Shown piece by piece: positions 1 to 9,922 of a DNA stretch of 64,000 bases. Numbering within the stretch: the first letter of the stretch is position 1; the number at the start of each line of letters is the position of its first letter. Both the position numbers and the translations under genes were made by a program. This stretch comes from Leucocoprinus leucothites (Eukaryota; Basidiomycota; Agaricomycetes; Agaricales; Agaricaceae): positions 124,001-188,000 of the forward strand of contig JAACJO010000004.1 of assembly GCA_013368445.1 (NCBI GenBank), read 5' to 3'. The notes under the pieces were generated by a model. The model saw only the letters and a list, made by a program, of their open reading frames with translations. It was not told the DNA's origin and searched no databases.

Positions 1-460
1 AGTGTCACTGATCTCGACAAAAAAAGACAGACGCCTGCTCACCGAACTCAGTGGGTATGCAGACACGATCCACTGCAACAGCGAAGGATCGGCATTGAAC
101 TCTCTCCCAATCGTCGGAAGCGCAATAGACACTAAGGTATTATTACCAATCTAGAAGGCACAAAGAAGAGCTAGTAGTTAGGCACTAGCCAGGAACATAT
201 TTTCATAAGAGTGAAGAAATTAAGCATACATTGATGATCATACTGAGCGTCGCGACCAACACAATGATCAAAGAGCTCAAGAGGCTTCTTTGAACGACAT
301 GATATCCTTCGTGTACCTGGGGCCGTTTCTCCACCGCCCGTTTTTCCTCCTGGCTTTCAGCATGTGAAGATCTTGAACTAGGTCGTGTAGGGTCATGAGA
401 TGGTCGTTGATGGTCAAGTGCGACAGTCGAGGTCGGCGAGCCTTCACCTGTCGAGTTCAT
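1..460 (-). CDS. MFS transporter, N-terminal part (runs off the window)
   Basis: Exon 1 is 460..230 and exon 2 is 150..43; the next donor (position 42, GTGAG) leads out of the window. The spliced start has a roughly 60-residue polar, Ser/Pro-rich cytosolic tail, then a first membrane helix (SSLIIVLVATLSMIIN) and a segment ending LPTIGREFNADPSLLQWIVS. The latter matches the start of 14-helix DHA2-type major facilitator drug/H+ antiporters (IALPTIG...QWIVSAYPLSS). Both joins are phase 0 with GT-AG borders. It is expected to export small molecules across the plasma or vacuolar membrane; substrate cannot be inferred. Only about 112 residues are inside the window. Confidence 0.72.
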
Positions 461-1009
461 GCGAGCGTAAAGACGTCGTGGAAAGGAAGACAGGAAAAAA
501 TGTGATCAAATGCTCCAGCATATAAACGATGTAAGTTATGCCATGCGATCAACGGGTGTATGTTTAGAACAGGGGGTGTATTGGAATTTGACGGACAAAT
601 AGGAATCGAGGCCGAAAATTTGTCGTCCGGTGACATACTTAATCAGCAATTGAACATTGAAGGCCGCCTGCATGCCGACAAGCAATAAACGTCGGAAAAG
701 ACAAATTCCGGACCCAAACGGAACTCATTACCTGCTATTTATTCTCAGGAATGTTAGAAGCGCTGTCTGGGCCCAAACACCAACAGTGAAAGGTCATAAT
801 GCTGATGCAACGGAATGTATATTAGTTATCATGGTGAGTGGGGGTAGTACGTTTGACGTGATGCAAATGAATAAGTATAAAGCATATTAGTATGACAGAT
901 GCAATAAGAGACCCTATAAGCGAACTTTTCATGGCGCAACATAAGCCTCTAATCTGGGCATTTTTCTGACTCTCGTAGCCTCTAACGGGTCCCAATCTAT
1001 GAATATCCT
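461..1009. other. Intergenic: upstream of the MFS gene, downstream of HSP10
   Basis: No coding region, RNA gene or repeat is recognised. It should hold the MFS promoter at its left end and the HSP10 3' untranslated region at its right end. The short open frames here have no continuity across splice sites. Confidence 0.4.
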
Positions 1010-1484
1010 TCACTCTTTGATCTTAGCCAAGATCTCCGAGTCTTTGAAGAGGAAGTACTCCTGGAAGGGAAAAATGAGAACGTGCCAAGCCCGTGCATGG
1101 AACTACTCACCTCCTCGCCAACTTTAATGGGGTTTCCTCCCCAGCCAGGAAGAAGGACGCGGTCACCTGCTTCAACGTTCGTAGGAATGAGCTTGCCGTC
1201 CTTGTCACGGGCGCCAGGGCCAACAGCGATGACGGTTGCCTCGGGGAGAGGGCTGTTGGTAGCAGAGCTGGGTAGGAAGATCCCAGTAGCGGTTTTCTGT
1301 TATATTACGGGTAAGTAAAGCTCTCTACTCCAGGAAAATGGCACGGTACGAACTGTCTCAGGCTTGAAACGCTGAACAAGAACACGGTCGAGGAGGGGAA
1401 TAACGGACTTGATAGACCTGAAAGTCGCCTGGGCAGCCTACGAAATGTAAGCCAGATTCAAGGGCAGTCCATTACACGTACCAT
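1010..1484 (-). CDS. hsp10: Mitochondrial co-chaperonin HSP10 (GroES family)
   Basis: Exons 1484..1482, 1437..1354, 1296..1111 and 1060..1010 join to 107 residues, the normal GroES length (about 100-107). The mobile-loop region reads KTATGIFLPSSA, followed by EATVIAVGPGA and the segment AGDRVLLPGWGGNPIKVGEE, then EYFLFKDSEILAKI at the end. HSP10 caps HSP60 in the mitochondrial matrix and drives ATP-dependent folding of imported proteins; the N-terminus (AAQATFRSIKSV) doubles as a targeting helix, as usual for eukaryotic HSP10. The first coding exon is only the ATG: the first intron (GTACGTG...TTTCGTAG) begins right after it. The second intron uses a weak GTTCGT donor, chosen because it alone keeps PET-KTATG in frame. 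A heat-shock-element-like motif lies about 75 bases upstream. Confidence 0.93.
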
Positions 1485-1555
1485 TGGGGTAGAGAGAGTA
1501 GAGGTGGTAGTGGTAAAGGTGAAAGAGGTGAACTTAGCTGGTCTGTTTGGACGTG

Positions 1556-1573
1556 GAAGCTTCCCGATTTTTC
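1556..1573. promoter_or_regulatory. Heat-shock-element-like motif upstream of HSP10
   Basis: GAA (1556-1558) and TTC (1561-1563) form a contiguous pair in the five-base HSE spacing, with another TTC ten bases on (1571-1573); the intermediate GAA is missing. This gapped arrangement 70-90 bases upstream of the HSP10 start codon fits HSF control, which is inference. Confidence 0.4.
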
Positions 1574-1895
1574 ATTCTTCAGGTCACGTGAATGAATTCC
1601 GACGCGTCGTGGGCCAAGTCAGGGGCGCACTCACCCTCTCATCAAGCGCTCATGAAGCCCAACTTAAGGATTCAATCGGTTGTAGCTTCATCCTCCAGAA
1701 AGGTCTATAATTCTCAGTAAACTCCTGAGAATCTACAGGGCTACATAAATCTACTCCGTGTCGACATGTGTCGGGAGTAACGCTTGGCAGAATGGCTCTC
1801 CACGTTCCTGCTTATTGGCGACCCTTAAATTTAGGTCCAAGGCGCTTGACACGTTATTCTCGTACCACCACACAAGGTTCTGTCCTTCAACGGCA
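1574..1895. other. Shared upstream region of HSP10 and the F-box-like gene
   Basis: The two genes diverge, with start codons 412 bases apart. Apart from the heat-shock-like motif nothing specific is recognised. An upstream in-frame extension of the F-box reading frame to 1758 exists, but the ATG at 1896 opens the conserved-looking F-box start. Confidence 0.35.
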
Positions 1896-3550
1896 ATGAC
1901 CTCTCCACGCCTGCCGCCAGAGATCCTTCATACAATAACTGTATCTTATCTCTCTCCGGTCAATGACGTCTCAACCCTTCGCGCTCTTTCTCTTACACAT
2001 TCTTTTTTACTTCCTGCTACCCGCACTGCTCTCTTTCATACAATCCGACTTGCTCGACACAAGAAAGACGATGGTGTCCATCCATTTCTTTGTAGATCAT
2101 TGGCTAGTCTCTTCCATCGGTCACCACACATTGCCGGCTATGTGCGAAAGCTCACCATTGTAGAAGGCACGATACGCAACAGCTGGTACAGTGATATCCG
2201 CTTCTGGGTGAGCTCGGAGGACGATGACCTTCCGTTCATTCTGCGAATGGTCGCATACGGGGGTGCGGACTCGCGCCACGCACCGGAAACATGGACCGGT
2301 ATTGGTTTACGAAGCCTCGAGATGCTCGGCTTTGGAAAGTCCACTATGGACTGGATGTCTTTTCACTGGCAACTCCGTGAAGCCTTAGTTGATGTATTTG
2401 AACGTGGAAAGCTGGAAGATCTTCGACTCGTTGGTCTAAACAATTTCCCTCTCGCTTCACTTCAGCGAAATGAGACGTTGCGAAATATGTGTTTTGGATG
2501 GCTGTGGACAGCGAATGGCGACTCTAATGCCACTACGAACCCAGAAGGCGACTCTCCATCGAAGACAGTCATCCGCCGGTATCGTCCGACGCTCAAATTC
2601 CTCGACTTGTCTTTCGAGCATAACGAGAGCCAAGGCACGGCACTCATCAACGAGCTAACTCACCCGAGCTGTCCCGTCGATATATCAGGGCTTGAACATC
2701 TTGTCATCAATGGCGACCAGCACCTAAACATTCAACACCTTTTCAATCATTGCCGTGATGACCTGCGATTCCTCGAGATCAGGAGTAAGTCGTTCTCGTC
2801 TGACGCTCAACCATACACTGAACCAACATTTCTCTATCAGCTAACCAATATCCCATTCCCGCTCCTCCTGCCCATATCAGTCTCGAGCCATTGTCATCCC
2901 TCCACTGTCTTTCTCTCTTTGTTCCAGTCATTGACTGGGAAGAGATCAGTCCGAAACCATTCCCTTGGCTCGATCATCTCCTCTCCACTCTCTGCGTCAC
3001 TTCATTCACCAGCGCATGCGGGAATGGGAGGACCATCTCCAATCCCTCCCTCCATAATCTTCAGCTCATATTTGATATTGACCAACTTCCCCTCTTCGAG
3101 CGAATCGAGCAGACAGAGTGGTCGAGTCTTAACGCTCATTTCAAACGTCTCCTCAAACATCGTACTCGCGCCACCTCCCCCGCCACACCACTGACCTCAT
3201 CAGCCGACACCAATCTCCTCACAGAAGCTCCCGACCTCAAAATCACCATTTACATCTTCACCGACCTGGATACGATAGATTTCTTAGACGGCGCGCAGTA
3301 CATGTCCACATGCCATACTTTCCTTAAAGATCCCCTGGCTTCGTACGCTACCAGCTCCTGTCATTGCGATTACAATCCTCGTCTGAGCACGAGCGTCGAG
3401 AGAAGTGAAAGTTGGGGGAGAGAGAGCGGAGTGGAGAGTACACCGATGCGGAGGTTCTTGAGTACCTTTCTGCCGGTGTTAGGGTCGAAAGAGGGGTTGA
3501 AGTCGATTAGAGTACTGAGAACTAATTGTGAGTTGAGTATTTTGAGATGA
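1896..3550 (+). CDS. F-box-like / leucine-rich-type protein
   Basis: Two exons, 1896..2784 and 2841..3550 (intron GTAAGT...CTATCAG), give 532 residues. The start MTSPRLPPEILHTITVSYL has the LPxEIL..I signature of an F-box helix, followed by a short Leu-rich stretch (LRALSLTHSFLLPATRTALF) typical of Agaricomycete F-box-like proteins. The rest has scattered Leu-rich segments (LRSLEMLGF, LEDLRLVGLNNF, LKFLDLSFEH) suggestive of degenerate leucine-rich repeats. Such proteins usually bind Skp1 and present substrates to an SCF ubiquitin ligase; this family is expanded and fast-evolving in mushrooms. No substrate can be named. The F-box assignment rests on the N-terminal 45 residues only. Confidence 0.75.
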
Positions 3551-5087
3551 ATGATTGGTGCATACTAATGTTCGGAGGTATAGATATACCCAAGTTATAG
3601 ATGATCTAGAGTTTAAACAAGGATATCTAAGTAACGTATAAAGGACATTAGAATAATCTTGGGCTACGCACGACCACGTATTAGAGCGATTCAAACTATT
3701 TGTGAGTTGGCTCTCCGGGCTAGACGGCTTGTCCGTGCATGCTGACATTTGAAGTTACATATATAGCCAACCAACGGTTTTCTCTCGTCTCCCGAAAGAC
3801 ATTTGTGCGCCAAGGAAATTTAGATTTACTCGGATAATCACCCCTAATCATTTCGTTGGTTTACATGGCATGGGCATATCCTGCATTATTCCAGTACTCG
3901 ATACCACCTCATGCCAATGACCTCACCCTCCTTAATATATCATCCCTCTAATTGTAGACTGCTGAGCACGACAGAACCCAATTTATACACTGCGCCCCCG
4001 AATCAATAACTCACCAGGATTATTGAATTATAATAGGGTATTTTTCTCAAATACAAAATGAAAAATTTAGCCAGATTATTGATGGATTATCATCACAACA
4101 TTTCAGTAAGCCTTAGCTTTATTGTAATATTATCATGATAATCAGTCAATCGACTTTCAATAATATGTCTGGATTATCAAGATCAAGATCAAGAAAGTTA
4201 TTCAATAATAATTCAATAGTTCCGAAGAATTATTCATTCACAGGCGCAATGTATAATTCGCCGCTCATTCGGACCTTGCACTCCGGCTTTTCTACTGCAT
4301 CCTTCAGTCACTTCGATCGCATACCCGAGGATCTAACTAAGTATTCAAAATACGTGCTACTCTGGGGTCGGTTCTCGTGTTTTCCTAACTTACAAACAGG
4401 GCATTATGTCGACAGGCTTCCCACTTGAATACAAGAAAACAAGCTTTTACTGATGATTTAGAACATCAAGCTTCAAAGCCAAGTGTTACAACCAAGCAGT
4501 CAGGAGTTAAGCGCTTGGTATTACACTTTCAAGTCACATTCAAGACGGGAGACCGAGGCTAGCCATTGTAGTGATAGGCACCCTCAGGCTCTCGTGAAAG
4601 ATGTCGGACAGCTCAAAGGCGCTTGTACGAGTAGTGTGCCACTACCTTCTGAAACACCAAGAAGCCGGTAATGGAGGATGATGAAGTGGTGACTCAAGCT
4701 TTCGCCGTAATAGTCGCGGTTCTGTCGAAAGGCTCAGCAGGATCCAAGAACACGGACTGAAATGCCCGTAAATGAGGTTGTGATAGGTATCTTCATTCAT
4801 CAGAGCTTACTACAAACTGTCTGCCACTGTGCTTTGAGCAATTGTTTCGCCCAGTTTGGATAGGTGCGTGCTCGATTTTGACACTGAGTGTCAAGAAATT
4901 AAGGAATTCAGGGCAGACAGAAACGCTCTTAAGTATAAGAATCTGCTATTGGGCTTGGCGCTGTAAAACCGACCCAAGTCAGGGGTCTCGACGTCCCCAA
5001 GCAGTCATATAAAAGACTTCAAAGTTCAAAAGACGCTCTTCAAACATTCCCCTCCATACAAGCTGCTCTACTCTCAGAACTACGATC
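3551..5087. other. Intergenic, AT-rich in its middle
   Basis: No gene recognised. About 3990-4260 is AT-rich with a perfect 14-base palindrome at 4129-4142 (ATTATCATGATAAT) and a short GATCAA tandem run near 4182-4197. Open frames at 4135-4428 and 4483-4671 have no recognisable protein signal. The right end is the promoter of the first trefoil-like gene. Confidence 0.4.
5008..5015 (+). promoter_or_regulatory. TATA box of trefoil-like gene 1
   Basis: TATAAAAG, 80 bases upstream of the ATG at 5088, in a position that would place transcription start around 5040. Confidence 0.55.
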
Positions 5088-5754
5088 ATGGCGGCTCCTC
5101 CTTCTGGTAACTTCTATATCTCTGTTCAGAGCCTTCCCGAGTCCGCTGCCCAGACCACGTCTGGTGAATGTACCCCAATCACTTTCAACAATGTAGCCTA
5201 TGGTGGGACATTCGACGAAGTAAGCGTCCAGCTCTCCGTGTTTACCTTTTGGCCCTGCTCAAAATCTTTCGGTTACAGTGGACTTGGGTCCCTAATCCCG
5301 GAGGACCAATTAACACTATCACCGGAATGTTCAGGAACATAGGTAACGGGGGTTACGCCACCGCGCAGAACGGCTCCGTTGTAAGCCCAACACGATCTTG
5401 ACCTCTGTTAATCTCAATGCGAATTTTCTGCTCTCTTGTATAGGTCGTCTGCACCGAGCCTGAACCTCAAGGCCAGAGCCTTTGGCACCTTGTTGATAAC
5501 CACGATGGCACCTTCCTTGTAAGCATTCACCAGTACATCTTCAATAATCGAATTGACTAGACCTTTCACTAGGTCCAGCTTCCTGACACCAAGATTATCT
5601 GGGGCGTAAACGCACAAAACAACGCGAGTTTTTTAAAACTTCTTCCATAATCAATTCGCTAATCTATTCTGTCTGTTTTAATTCTTAGCTTGTTCTCACT
5701 TCGGCTCAGACTCAGCTCACCCCGAACAAGATATTCGCCTTCTCCCCAGCTTGA
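5088..5754 (+). CDS. Small beta-trefoil-like protein 1 (tandem family)
   Basis: Exons 5088..5219, 5279..5380, 5444..5518, 5573..5623 and 5689..5754 give 141 residues. Three roughly 40-residue units are visible: one with ECTPITFNN leading to WTWVPNPGGP, one with FRNIGNGGYATA then SLWHLVD, and one with WGVNAQNN then LVLTSA ending KIFAFSPA. This pattern (Y/W..I.N...TP..F....W) is like ricin-B/mycocypin beta-trefoils; the specific family is not recognised. All introns are phase 0 at positions shared with the two genes downstream. The last intron appears to use a GC donor (AAC|GCGAGT at 5624); a GT donor two bases further breaks the frame, and read-through would stop at 5649 losing the final strand. 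No signal peptide, so probably cytosolic; a carbohydrate-binding or protease-inhibitor role would fit such folds but is inference. Confidence 0.68.
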
Positions 5755-7141
5755 TAGTGGGGAACGCTACCCTTGTCACATCAAGCGACTCGTTGGAAAA
5801 TGCATCAGCTATCTCCTCAATCTGTCCGCATCTAATCCAATTATTGTGCAAGCCATGTTTATCCCTTGGAATTATAATGTGCACCAGGTCAATGTTACTT
5901 ACGAAGGAAATCAACCCGAAAGTAATTTCCCGAGGATTGGTCGTTTTCAGCCAAGAGTCGGTCCGAGTCATATAACTCCCAACCTCTGTCCCTCTACAGC
6001 CCTTCATTGGTCTTTCATCGTTTCTCTTGGATTATATGATCAAACCTCTTGAAGGGAAATTATGGCCTCGTCTATGCTACCCCCTTGTCCAGATTCATGG
6101 ATGGGTCTAGAGCTCTTGCTGAACCTGAAACTAGTACAATCGGAGGTTCATAGCAGACAAGCTTGGAAAACCTGATTATCAATACCTTATACTTTGGATA
6201 AATCATTCATGCTGAGTATGAGAGATGCCGAAACAACAGATCAAGTTCCTGCAGGACCCCGACCTCATCAAATGGAGGGCTTTTTATTCCTAGGTCTGAC
6301 CCCGTCTGCGCCCAGAACATGCGAAATGTAGCCATCCCCGGCTTTTGCTCCCTATACAAATCAAACCAGCCGCTGAAATTCCGCCTAGGCCATAAAAATA
6401 ACACGAGTGTCGCTATAAATTGTTTCACTCGTACGCACAGGGTATATGCGGATACTACCGTTCACGGCAGCATTGAATAGTTTGACACATAATGTGCCTT
6501 GCAATACGGCTGCTGAGCTCTCCCTTGCTCCACCCTTAATGGTGCATTGATCAACTTGTGGCGCAGTGTCGTTATACTTGGTTCAGCGGCCAAATGAGAC
6601 CGCGAACGGTCGGCTTCCATGATATACTGTAAACTCCACAGTAGGTGTCATTCGAAAAACGAAACTTACATTATAACTCGATTTTTCTGAACAGGAAGCC
6701 ACTTGAACAGATATTTGAACATCCAATCATTCTGAAGCCTCGAAGAGAAGTGAGGAGGAAATGCGAATGCTGAGGTTCCATATATAAAATAACTTCTGTC
6801 TCGGGCAGGCTCAATGGGATTTACAAAAATAATCAAGTACTATACAGCGAGTGAATTGTCGGTGGTGAGATTATGATATGTATCTTGATGGCTACAACTT
6901 TCTTTGAGCTACTATTGGTCCACAATGCATTCATTCCCCTGGTTTGGATGTCGTAGAATGTCGAAAGACTAAATTTAGATTCAAGAAGTGCTCATCTGGT
7001 AAAAATAGTTGTCGACTCAAGTAACGGTGCTTTACAACAAGCTAACTCAGGCGTCTCAGCCACCCCAGCCTCTCTCATAAAAGGCCTGGAAACTCCTGTG
7101 ATTTCCCCCAGTCACCTCACCCCTCACTCAGCATTATACTC
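5755..7141. other. Intergenic between trefoil-like genes 1 and 2
   Basis: No coding region recognised; overlapping short frames at 5690-6052 are shadows of the trefoil exon and its 3' side. The last 100 bases carry the promoter of gene 2. Confidence 0.35.
7076..7083 (+). promoter_or_regulatory. TATA-like box of trefoil-like gene 2
   Basis: CATAAAAG about 60 bases upstream of the ATG at 7142, placed like the TATA box of gene 1. Confidence 0.45.
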
Positions 7142-7785
7142 ATGGCCGCCCCTTCTAACGAATTCTTCATCAAATGCCTTGGTCTTGGACCCGAGGCTAC
7201 GGCCCGCACCACGTCAGGTGATTGCACCCCAGTCGTCTTCAGCGTCATGCAACCCGCCAGTGGCTTCAACGAGGTAGCTATTCAATACATGAAGGTTCAT
7301 CTTTATATTCAAACAATTTTGTCTCAGTGGGTCTGGATTCCTAACCCAGGCGGTCCTATCAACACTGTTAGTGGGCAGATCAAGAACGTAGCTACTGGAG
7401 GTGTAATTGCCGCTCATGGAAATACTCTTGTAGGTCCAACCCTCGGTGTTTATTTTTTTAAACTCTCCGAAGTGCTGATGTCTTGTTTGTGTAGGTCGTG
7501 TGCGCCGCATCTGATCCTCAAGGTCCCAGTCTTTGGGTCCTTGATGGACCACAAGGCGCCTTCCGTGTAAGCTAGATAAATGATATGTTTCGTGATGCGA
7601 GTTAATATCGATTCACTTAGGTTCAGGAGCCCACAACCCAGAATTACTGGGTCGTTGAAGGCAGTCAAGTGAGCTTCTTGTCTCTCCCGTGATGCTTCGG
7701 ATTTTGACTTTGGGGGTGGACTTTGTAGCTTGTCCTCAGCTCCAAACCCAACTCAGATGACGTTTTCCAGTTTGTCTCGGCATAG
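7142..7785 (+). CDS. Small beta-trefoil-like protein 2 (tandem family)
   Basis: Exons 7142..7273, 7328..7429, 7495..7566, 7621..7668 and 7729..7785 give 136 residues. Exons 1 and 2 have exactly the lengths of gene 1 (132 and 102 bases) and the phase-0 introns fall at the same places. Key shared motifs are TTSGDCTPVVF, WVWIPNPGGPIN, SLWVLDG, YWVVEG and a C-terminal strand LVLSS...VFQFVSA. It is the clearest copy, with five canonical GT-AG-bounded exons. Same fold and role reasoning as gene 1; clearly paralogous to it by tandem duplication with substantial divergence. Confidence 0.75.
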
Positions 7786-8459
7786 ATGGTGCAGGCTCCG
7801 TAAGGACTGAGCCAGAGAAGGCATCCTGTAAGGATGGTAATCGCCAATTAAATTGTCCGACCACCTTAGAGCCTGTAGGTGTATCCTGGATCAAATAACT
7901 GTCGTTATATAAGAGCTTTCTGTGAATCTGCCAACGAAGCTTGTTGTGTGTGCCAACCCCTGACTCTGCTGAGCGCTCATCAATAGTAAAGCCTCAAGAA
8001 GTTTGTGCAATTACCCGCCCATATTGGATATTGATTGATGCATATATCATGGGTCTAACGATAATTCACAGAGCACTCAAGTTCTATTGAATGTGCAGAC
8101 TGAACTTAGGGGTACAGGGCACAGAGAAGAAGCTGGTACTACTTCTCTCGCTACGGTAATGTTCGCGTGTTCGGTCTGCAATTGTTTCCTTCTCAAATTA
8201 ATTGAAGAACACATGGACCTCAAATGGCTTTGCCCATCGATGTGCAAGAAGTGAGAGTCGCTTTACATAATATGTCACCGGGCGGGCACTTAGGAAGCTT
8301 CTCTCGATTCTGTCCAGAAGGACTAGTGCCATTGAAGCTTAGTTGGCAGCAGGGTGCTCGTCCTTCAAAAGCCCAAGGCGTTGCACCCCACCAGTTCTAC
8401 CCCCACCTCTTTAACTCATCATTTTGTCTCCCAGAGATACAAAGATCATTCTTGTAAAT
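7786..8459. other. Intergenic between trefoil-like genes 2 and 3
   Basis: No gene recognised. Holds the promoter of gene 3; no clear TATA box seen. The frame at 8224-8457 has no splice continuity with gene 3. Confidence 0.35.
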
Positions 8460-9219
8460 ATGTCGCAGGTAGGCAGCCGCCACACCTTCGTGGTTGAACG
8501 ATTGACCTGGCATGAACTAACGAAGCGAACCCCAGTTTGGCTTGCCCACCACGAAGTTCCACATTGTCTGCCAAAGTACTGGCATAGCAAAAGGGAAGAA
8601 TTCTACAAGCCCAGGACCTGGAATGTGCACACCAATTGTATTCAACGAGGCCACAAATGCTGGTGACTTTGAGCATGTAAGTGCCTCCAGACTTAGCTAT
8701 CTCAAGCTCCAAAGCTCATTGATTCGGTGATTAGTGGTTACTTGTTCAGCCCAATCCCAATGTGAATGAATGGGGATTTCAAAACGTCGCTTCAAAGAAC
8801 TGGGCTTCTTCTCAAGGTGGACGGGTTGTGAGCCGAAGTTTGTTGCCTGTAAGTAAAACCGCACCTAACCGTCCTGTTCAAGGTGGGGTGTTGGAACTAT
8901 GAGAGTGATAAGTGTGCTTGGCTCCCCATCAGACTCGTAGATGGAACCTACATAGTGAGGTGCTTTCCTGCATGATGATAAACATTAAGTATTCACCCCG
9001 AACTACACCACCCACCAGGTTCAACTCCTCAGCGACCCAACCTACTTTTGGACCGTCAATGAGCAAAATTTAGTAAGGCTCCAACTTCCTGTGCAAAATA
9101 CATACTAATAACCGTTCTGCCTATAGCTGGCCTTGACCAAGAACACGAGCGGACTCGGTCCGAGCAGTGTTTTCACGTTCCCTCCAGATGGTATCAGTCC
9201 ACCTCCGACCTCGAGGTAG
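8460..9219 (+). CDS. Small beta-trefoil-like protein 3 (tandem family)
   Basis: Exons 8460..8468, 8536..8676, 8750..8848, 8883..8954, 9019..9072 and 9127..9219 give 155 residues. A nine-base first exon (MSQ) is added relative to genes 1 and 2; the remaining introns are phase 0 at homologous places. Motifs: MCTPIVFNEA, EWGFQNVAS, CAWLPIRLVDGTYI, YFWTVNEQN, SVFTFPPD, then a short Pro/Ser tail. It is the most diverged of the tandem trio: the WxWxPNPGGP segment is reduced to PNPNVNEW. The 8883 acceptor (TGTTCAAG|G) was chosen because it restores a 24-codon exon matching the paralogues. Confidence 0.68.
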
Positions 9220-9922
9220 ATTTCCTCGGGCTAGCGTTCTCTATCACAGTGAATGCTTGATATATACCTAAAGAAGATGGATCAAAGACTCGGGATTTCC
9301 ACAACGATCGTAAAATATCATGATACTAGCCTGAGTTTACTAGACCATTACCACTATTACGCCAGCAGCTCTTGAGCACCGTAGGATATTCTAGGGTCTT
9401 GGGAATCTTTCGAGGCCGTACGAGGCCAAATAGTGCATGGACTGAGCGTATACCAGAAAGCGGTACTGAAGCCCTGCGATCATATTCCCTCTCAAATCAT
9501 CACGAGATTAATATCACACAAGCAAGTAGTGAGGCAGGAAAAAAAAACGAAGCATCGTGGATTGAAATATGTAAATATCATCGAAGGTCGTGAACAAAGC
9601 ATTACGAGTCATGATCATGAGCAGCGTGAGCAAAAGAAAGAAAGGGGGGCGATGGGGTAATGCAAGCAAGAAGGGGTGGTAGAAAACCCTGAGGGTTATC
9701 AAGAAATATGGGGCGGAATAAAGTCTAGGAATATATTACAACATGTTTTTTCTTCAGCACGAGACGAATGAGAAGGGGGGGGGGTGGAAGGAAGAAGGGA
9801 AGTAAAAGGGAAACATAAGTCATATGAAGAAACGAGAACGCAAGTATGATAGATAAGATGTAAGGCAATCAGTCAGATTAAGAAGAAATAAAGGACGGGG
9901 TCCAGCGAAGATAAGAACCATA
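9220..9922. other. Convergent 3' regions of trefoil-like gene 3 and the SAM-domain gene
   Basis: No gene recognised. Contains a run of ten G at about 9776-9785 and purine-rich low-complexity sequence; otherwise 3' untranslated regions. Confidence 0.4.

Noticed and set aside
4129..4142. 14-base palindrome as an origin or attachment site
   Set aside because: It lies in AT-rich DNA where short palindromes are expected, and nothing else supports a function.
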